A stretch of 64,000 nucleotides of DNA, from the NCBI RefSeq assembly GCF_004379255.2, contig NC_056032.1, positions 33,205,322-33,269,321 on the forward strand, given 5' to 3'. The translations under genes were made by a program, and so were the position numbers. Origin of the DNA: Salvia splendens. Lineage: Eukaryota; Streptophyta; Magnoliopsida; Lamiales; Lamiaceae. The number at the start of each line of letters is the position of its first letter. Within the stretch, counting starts at the first letter, position 1. This document shows, one piece after another, positions 59,301 to 64,000 of the stretch. The notes beneath the pieces were generated by a model, which ran no database searches, had not been told where the DNA came from, and saw only the letters and a list, made by a program, of their open reading frames with translations.

Positions 59301-60182
59301 ACTCTGTTGGGCTGCCTTATCTACGTAGTACAGTCCGTGTCGTTCAGTGCCACGCCCAACTATCTCCCCTGTCTGGGTATCCTGTAATAAGCAGAAATGA
59401 GGTTGCATTAGTAACTTGCAGTGAAGTTCCTTAGTTGCATGACTCACAGACAGAAGCTTGTGGGATAGCGAGGGAACATATAAGCAATTTGAGAGGCATA
59501 AGGTGGGTGAAATATGGATAGTGCCCGCCCCCTTAACTGGTGCTAAATCCCCACTCGCTGTTTGGACATAACTTTTCCGGGATTTTGAGATTTCCAAAAA
59601 ATCATTGGCATCATATGACATGGTATCGGTGGCCCCACAATCGAAAATCCAATGGCTATTTTTCTCCCCCATGGTTGAGGTTGACGAGTTTGCCAGTGCT
59701 TCAAAAGGATTATGACATTTAATACTAGGGTGAATTTCCAAGGATTTATAGTCCGAATCATCAGAATTGGATTTTTTGGGTAATTTCCGGAAATTATTAA
59801 ACTTTGAGTTTTCAAAACATAAACTACTATGAGTTCCAGGGTCAAAAAGCAAGGTTTTGGGATTTCTGGGGGTGCAAACGGAAATAAAACTTGGATGGGG
59901 TAAAATGTGAGAATAAGGTAGAGTGGAGGGATCTATTTGTGAATAAGATCCCCCTTTACCTTCCGCCCAAGCCCTAGCCGCCGCAGATTGTTCCCCCCCC
60001 GTCCCGGTGCTCCACGCTTTAGCCGTCGCGACAGAGGCGACAGTTTGCTCTTCGGTTCCATGATTACCAGCGGTCGAGGGACCGTTGTTACCCGTCGGAT
60101 AATCGGCGTACGTAGCCCGTTCCTCGGTCGCCGCTGCCACTGACGCCGTCGCTCTCCCTCCTCCGCCGCGATTCGCCCTTGC
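56358..60182 (-). CDS. Copia-4 pol polyprotein (protease, integrase, reverse transcriptase, RNase H)
   Basis: An open frame of 1274 codons follows the gag UAG without a frame change. Protease carries IFDCGATDTMS, with Cys where Ser or Thr is usual. Integrase has a zinc-binding HH-CC region (HRRFGHPSIG, CETCFLAK) and catalytic D, D, E in YSDVWGP, LRSDNGGEF and [11 protein letters not shown]. Reverse transcriptase has ARLVAKGYTQVYG, QFDVTNAFLHGEL and IIYVDDMIITGDD. RNase H has DGYTDADWASN, SSAEAEFTGI and FCDNKAAISIS. Near 56440 a one-base change shifts the last part, so the usual QLADILTK end is out of frame and the protein ends about 27 residues later. All catalytic residues except the protease Ser/Thr are present. 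Confidence 0.94.
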   Translation of the reverse strand, partial: ARANRGGGGRATASVAAATEERATYADYPTGNNGPSTAGNHGTEEQTVASVATAKAWSTGTGGEQSAAARAWAEGKGGSYSQIDPSTLPYSHILPHPSFISVCTPRNPKTLLFDPGTHSSLCFENSKFNNFRKLPKKSNSDDSDYKSLEIHPSIKCHNPFEALANSSTSTMGEKNSHWIFDCGATDTMSYDANDFLEISKSRKSYVQTASGDLAPVKGAGTIHISPTLCLSNCLYVPSLSHKLLSVSHATKELHCKLLMQPHFCLLQDTQTGEIVGRGTERHGLYYVDKAAQQSTALLSHGLTDKQTWLWHRRFGHPSIGYLRLLFPKLVDSTFTLNCETCFLAKSHRHSYHLNNTREKTPFALIYSDVWGPAPVTGGQGFRYFLLFVDDFTRMTWVYFLKAKSEVFEKFTHFYTLVQTQYKQSIQILRSDNGGEFVNSKMQLFCIEKGLVHQTTCPHTPEQNGVAERKNRYILEMTRAFLIDSNIPKSFWLEAIATSVYLINRLPTYILNFKTPLDIFSQNHSIPSSLSLEPKVFGYTVFVHIPKPDRSKFAPRAVKCVFLGYGKSQKGYRCYDPTSQTLYTMMNCDFVEDEYFYCQPRSQGETKGNDSLDWQPSIPRPTIPISTTEPQGESNRSPQSSPVLDVGPPETVSGTTGQPNSNIQNVELSDMTEPSTPISDPEVSSFENSVVPLHVTDNTNYDMEGEVEPMGVDGDTGQYELPERSTRGVPPRRYSPDWTGRKTRYSLANTVQGQLTEMARAFEAALYEEEEIPQSFEDAMRHKHWRDAMKKEIDALKKNGTWEKCTLPKGKKPVGCRWVFTIKRRADGSIERYKARLVAKGYTQVYGVDYEETFSPVAKLNTVRTLLSVAACKDWPLHQFDVTNAFLHGELEKDKEVYMEVPPGCSEEFGEGEVCRLRKTLYGLKQSPRIWFGRFCQAMVKHGFTQSLSDHTLFLKKRGDKMTCLIIYVDDMIITGDDVEEIQNLKENLCKEFEMKNLGALKYFLGIEVLRSQRGIFLRQKKYVLDLLAETGLLECKPAESPMIPNHGLRIEEGAKLADRGKYQRLVGKLIYLSHTRPDITYAVGVVSQFMHKPQEDHMEAALRIVRYLKGTTGYGVFLEKKENLEVDGYTDADWASNPIDRRSTGGYFTFVGGNLVTWRSKKQKVVALSSAEAEFTGIKSGLTEIMWLRRLLTEIGFPPTRKSQLFCDNKAAISISENPVQHDRTKHVEVDRHFIKENLEAGVIEFPFVKSKISLQISSPKQYIIRYSTKSWAS

Positions 60183-61169
60183 CTATCGCTTCTGCTTCAT
60201 CTCCTCCCACCAATCGGGATACCCGTGGAGGAGAAAACATGTGTCTTTTGTATGCTTCTTCCCTCCACAGTGGTGGCAAATCAACCGGCTTTTATCTTCT
60301 TCTCCTCTCCGATTGGTCGGGAATCTTGACGGTGGGGGAGACGGCTGGTTGTTGACGGCTCTGTTCCGGTCGAAGGTAATCAGACCGGCTCCGACTCCGG
60401 AGTTTGGTTGGTCTTTCGGCTTAATTAGGCCTGCGTTCACGGCTTCACGCCTCACCATTGCGTATGCCTGTCGTGGATTCGGTAGTGGATCCTTGTTGAT
60501 TATCTCCCTCTTTATTCCCCCGTATCCTCCGTTCAATGCAGTGAGGAATTGGTACACCCTCATTCTCTGTATTGTCTGGTTATTCTTCTCGATCGACGGT
60601 GGGTGGTCGATTGTGCTTGGATCTCGGGCATCTATGGATATCCATAAATCTTGGAATTTGACCCAGAAGGCTTCTAGGGTCATTCCTCCTTGTTTCATTG
60701 TCATACTCTGTCTGTGCAGGTCATACACTTGGAACGGATCTCTGCCGCTTCCGTATGTGATTGCCAGGCCTTCCCAGAGGTCCTTGGCGGTTGCATATTG
60801 GGAGACTTCTGTTACGAGATCTGACTCGATATTGTTGATGATCCAATTGAAGGTACAGTGGTCCCTTTGCTGCCACTTCGGGTAATTCGGATCGGTCCGT
60901 GGTGGAGGGTTTGAAACTCCTAGGATGTGAGACGTCAACCCTTTACCACCAATCGCGCGTTCCATCAGATTCGACCACAAGGGGTAATTGTCCCCATTCA
61001 GTTTGGTCTTGATGGTAATATCGCCGAGAGACTCGATCTGGGGAGGCATTGGATTATTTGATCTGCTGTTGGTTTTGAGAAATTCGGCGAATTGCGCCAC
61101 AAGATCGGTTGGGATACTTATGGTATTTGAGGCTGTATCGGCTGTGTTTGAACTATTGGATTCTGACAT
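60183..61169 (-). CDS. Copia-4 gag
   Basis: 328 residues from ATG at 61169 (MSESNSSNTADTASN). The N-terminal half matches the plant Copia gag domain (LNGDNYPLWSNLMERAI, then WIINNIESDLVTEVSQYATA, KDLWEGL). The C-terminus has a CCHC knuckle (CHHCGGKKHTKDTC). It ends at TAG 60185-60183, and pol continues in the same frame. Gag forms the virus-like particle that packages the RNA. Confidence 0.95.
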   Translation of the reverse strand: MSESNSSNTADTASNTISIPTDLVAQFAEFLKTNSRSNNPMPPQIESLGDITIKTKLNGDNYPLWSNLMERAIGGKGLTSHILGVSNPPPRTDPNYPKWQQRDHCTFNWIINNIESDLVTEVSQYATAKDLWEGLAITYGSGRDPFQVYDLHRQSMTMKQGGMTLEAFWVKFQDLWISIDARDPSTIDHPPSIEKNNQTIQRMRVYQFLTALNGGYGGIKREIINKDPLPNPRQAYAMVRREAVNAGLIKPKDQPNSGVGAGLITFDRNRAVNNQPSPPPSRFPTNRRGEEDKSRLICHHCGGKKHTKDTCFLLHGYPDWWEEMKQKR

Positions 61170-61256
61170 GTTTGTTTGCTCACAGGTTCAAGGTCGATGG
61201 GTCGGGAAAGGTATGGGACAGTGATGAACTCTCTCTGAGTCCCCACTCTAATATCC

Positions 61257-61269
61257 TGCTCTGATACCA
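61257..61269 (-). other. Copia-4 primer-binding site
   Basis: TGGTATCAGAGCA, complementary to the 3' end of plant initiator tRNA-Met, directly after the 5' LTR. It fixes the LTR boundary at 61270. Confidence 0.93.
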
Positions 61270-61535
61270 TCTTGAAGATGGTAATCGAGAGAGGCAACGA
61301 TTGCTAGGGTTGATGGGATCGACATTATTGTTTAGAGAATAGTATATACGTTCTCTTATTTCTTGTGTGTATAATGTTTACAAATTCTCCTTCTTTTATA
61401 GGAGAAGAGGAGAGCTATCTAAGGAAAGAGATCAATGAGATCAATCTATTCTAGGGGACTATTACAAGGTATCAATTACAAATCAATTACCAATCTTCTC
61501 ATTAATTATGGATCCTTTCCTTGTATAGTTTGACA
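61270..61535 (-). repeat. Copia-4 5' LTR
   Basis: 266 bp, identical to the 3' LTR except for one G/A difference (61321 against 56107). Minus strand TGTCAAAC...TTCAAGA. Reads into the primer site and gag. Confidence 0.95.
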
Positions 61536-61540
61536 GGAAT

Positions 61541-62600
61541 CCTCTTTGGGACCTAATATATATACTAAATTTGTCTTAAACACTTCAATTGATCACGCCG
61601 AACTCTTTCAATTTCAACTCATTGCTAATTTTTTTATAAAATGCATGTTTCTTTCTGTTGAACCTAGTATTGTAGTATACAATTTTCTGTCATCAGTATA
61701 CTAAATGTAGATTTGATTCGGAGATAGGCGTTGATGCCAAAAAAATTGGGATAATGATTTAAAACAATTCAATTAAAATTTGACACGGGTAGTAGTGGGC
61801 GAATGTAAGTTAAAGAATTAAAAATATGTCTCCAGAATACATACAATCAGAAACAGGATGGAAAATGACAACAAATCCTCATTTATTAGAAAAATATCTG
61901 AACCATTGGGTGCGAGGTGAGGTGAGGGATTTATTAATGTGAAATTAAAAGTGGGGCCAACTGTTGATTAGATCCAGTGGGCCCTAATTGAGAGTACATC
62001 TGATTCCGATCCAATAAATGGATCCATTTGCAGCCTAATTCAATAATTAATAAATTATTTAATTGGTGTTGAGACGACGTGGCTTCTTCTACATCCATTC
62101 AATTCAAGTAGTTAGTTACAATTAGAACTGCAAAGTTATTTTTTTAGTTCTAATGGTGGCCTCTTTCTATGTCAAAGTCAAGGTTGATGTCACAAAATTA
62201 GATATTGTTCCCAAAGTGCTCTATGCTACTTGGGTAGCTTAATTTAGAAAGTGTTCCGAAATTTAAATCTTGAAATTATGGAGTAGGAGTAGTTCTTTTC
62301 GTCAAATAATTTACTTAAATGTGATCAACAGTTGAGTCAAAGGAAACCTTTATACATAGTACATGTTAGATAGTGGCCAAATTAAATGTATTTGAATCTT
62401 ATTTTGTTTGATTATTTGTGACATTACAGAGATAAATTGACATGTCTTTCACCTGTTCCCATCGACAAACACCGCTATTACACTTATGATCTATAATAGT
62501 AGTACTTAAACTAAATCTAAAAGGGGAAACAAACATAAACTTTGGAAAAAAAAAGTGGTTGTTTGGTAGCAAGATACACTATCCACTATCAATAGTCTTT
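61541..62600. other. AT-rich intergenic DNA
   Basis: No gene, RNA or transposon end recognised. Confidence 0.5.
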
Positions 62601-62604
62601 ATAG

Positions 62605-62730
62605 AGAATGTCGCGGTGTGTGTGAGTTGATCAAACGGTAGAGAGGTTAATAATGTATTAGGCCACAGATCTCAGGATCGAGTCCTTCATGACGCGACCT
62701 TTAAATTTATGTTCATTTAAAAAAAAGAAA
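62605..62730 (+). mobile_element. tRNA-derived SINE
   Basis: A box-A-like stretch (GTTGATCAAACGGTAGAGAG) and a good box B (GGATCGAGTCC, near 62673) lie about 40-45 bp apart, as in tRNA-related pol III promoters. The sequence ends in an A-rich tail (near 62718). It does not fold as a true tRNA, and no target duplication was verified. Confidence 0.6.
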
Positions 62731-63514
62731 TAGAAAATGCCGCGAATTTAATAGTACAAAATAATAAATTGAAAAAAAGAGAAAGAAACAAAATGACTGG
62801 AGAACCGTTAAAGAGGGAACCCTTTAGAAGAAAGTTTATTTTTATTGGTACGTCAAAATGAAAAGATATGACTTTAAAAAGATGTGAGCCATAATAGTAG
62901 TAGTATAATTTTGCATTTTGTCAAGTTTACAAAAATTCATTTACATTGGTATAGATATTCTCATAGCATAGTATCTATAATAGTATTAATTAATATATTT
63001 ATTCTAATCAGATGACACAACTTTTTCTAGATTTTGAATCATTACTAACACTACACGACTACACCTTAAAGTATGATTTTATTTTTTTTCCATTCATCAC
63101 ACACCACAAATTCATTGTCGCATGTCATCGCAACATATAAATTATTCAATTCTTCGAAACCTAACCCATACTTGCGTTTTGCGGGAAAGAAACTTACACA
63201 TCATCCTTTAATTCTTTCCGTCTAATTTTAGAGTATTAAAATGCAGAAAGAGGAAGTCCTTTCATATTTATGCAAGAAAACATTAACAAACAAGTTACTA
63301 ATATGTTTCTCCAGTCAAATATATATATATATTTTTTAGCATATAGTATCACTGGAAGTAGGGAAAAGGTGACACGACAACATTTCAAGTGTGAAAATGA
63401 TTTATAATTTCTTATATTGCTTAAATTGTCGGCGCAAATTTTCTAATAATGTTAGGCACCACGTGTCTCTCATACTACTAGTATATAGTTGACATGTGAT
63501 TTATGCACACTTTA
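62731..63514. other. AT-rich intergenic DNA
   Basis: Nothing recognised apart from a short TA run near 63320. Confidence 0.5.
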
Positions 63515-63666
63515 TTTTTTATTTTTATTTTTATTTTTATTTTTATTTTTATTTTTATTTTTATTTTTATTTTTATTTTTATTTTTATTTTTATTTTTAT
63601 TTTTATTTTTATTTTTATTTTTATTTTTATTTTTATTTTTATTTTTATTTTTATTTTTATTTTTTG
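63515..63666. repeat. (ATTTTT)n hexanucleotide microsatellite
   Basis: About 25 nearly perfect six-base units over 150 bp. It produces open frames in several phases (alternating Leu-Phe, Tyr-Phe or Lys-Asn), which are not genes. Confidence 0.95.
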
Positions 63667-64000
63667 AAGTCCAAATTAAACAATGAGTACTCCTACTATT
63701 TTCAAGCAGGTATGGTTGTAAAAAAAACACAATACAATATTTAGTCACAAAATCATCTACGCAACTAATTTAAGCGACTCTAGACAAGAGAAAAAATGAC
63801 AAAAAAAAACAAACAAAGCGCTCTAGAGAAATTTTTTAAGCTAAGGCATTAGGGAAGAAAGAAAATTGTGAGAAATAGTACTAATGATATTTATAATAAG
63901 AACTGTCTGATCATGTGGTTATTTATCTATATATTCTATATTCGTGTTTTTTAAGTGTGCACATAATGTTAGTTAATTATGTGCGTAAAATGAAATATGA
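63667..64000. other. AT-rich intergenic DNA at the window edge
   Basis: No feature recognised. Confidence 0.5.

Larger units (their letters stand above)
56057..61535 (-). mobile_element. Copia-4: young, nearly intact Ty1/copia retrotransposon
   Basis: 266-bp LTRs differ at one base and are flanked by perfect GGAAT duplications (56052-56056, 61536-61540). A canonical tRNA-iMet primer-binding site TGGTATCAGAGCA abuts the 5' LTR (61269-61257, minus), and a purine tract TTGAGGGGGAG abuts the 3' LTR. Gag and pol fill the interior. Minor lesions: a UAG between gag and pol and a frameshift at the end of RNase H. Insertion is recent relative to the other retrotransposons here. Confidence 0.96.

Noticed and set aside
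63496..63748. Open frames of alternating Leu-Phe, Tyr-Phe and Lys-Asn
   Set aside because: They arise only from the (ATTTTT)n microsatellite in different phases.

Overview
The window is plant nuclear DNA: introns with GT-AG borders, AT-rich intergenic sequence, and families found only in plants (an ILR1-like auxin-conjugate amidohydrolase, a UPF0496/DUF677 protein, a plant-type short-chain dehydrogenase). A dicot is likely. The dehydrogenase resembles enzymes well known from Lamiales, but the species cannot be named from this alone.

Most of the window is transposable elements, many nested. Left to right: an hAT transposon (1-1883) sits in the gag of a decayed Copia element (Copia-1, 1884-5990), which also holds a 1.47-kb solo LTR (2683-4149). 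After an AT-rich spacer comes a 1.2-kb hAT deletion derivative with a perfect 8-bp target duplication (8838-10018). Next is the first host gene, a two-exon dehydrogenase on the minus strand (10116-11087), with three Stowaway-like MITEs upstream. Copia-2 (12631-19839, minus) is full length but has many stops and frameshifts. A compact PIF/Harbinger element with an intact transposase lies at 20775-22726 and an hAT-type MITE at 23448-24083.

The second host gene is a five-exon ILR1-like hydrolase (24625-26460, plus), apparently intact. It is followed by a Harbinger MITE and its internally deleted relative in opposite orientations (27814-28154, 28216-29516), then a broken UPF0496 gene (30576-31780).

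From 32039 to 53951 lies one Copia element (Copia-3), split by a 17.4-kb chromodomain Ty3/gypsy element of Tekay/Del type (33400-50762). The 5-bp duplication AGAGA flanks the gypsy element, and the Copia frame is restored exactly across it. The gypsy LTRs are swollen to 7.5 and 5.2 kb because TA microsatellites inside them have received at least nine terminal-inverted-repeat elements. Two of these carry host gene pieces: one a poly(A)-binding-protein RRM segment plus two exons and an intron of an EHD-type EH-domain gene, the other a plastid ribosomal protein L12 fragment. This system of TA-microsatellite-targeting, gene-capturing elements is the most unusual part of the window.

The right end has a Harbinger MITE (55022-55392), a young nearly intact Copia (Copia-4, 56057-61535; LTRs differ at one base) whose gag and pol share one frame broken by a single UAG, a tRNA-derived SINE and a hexanucleotide microsatellite. 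Only two host genes look functional. The rest records repeated rounds of insertion, internal deletion and gene-fragment capture.
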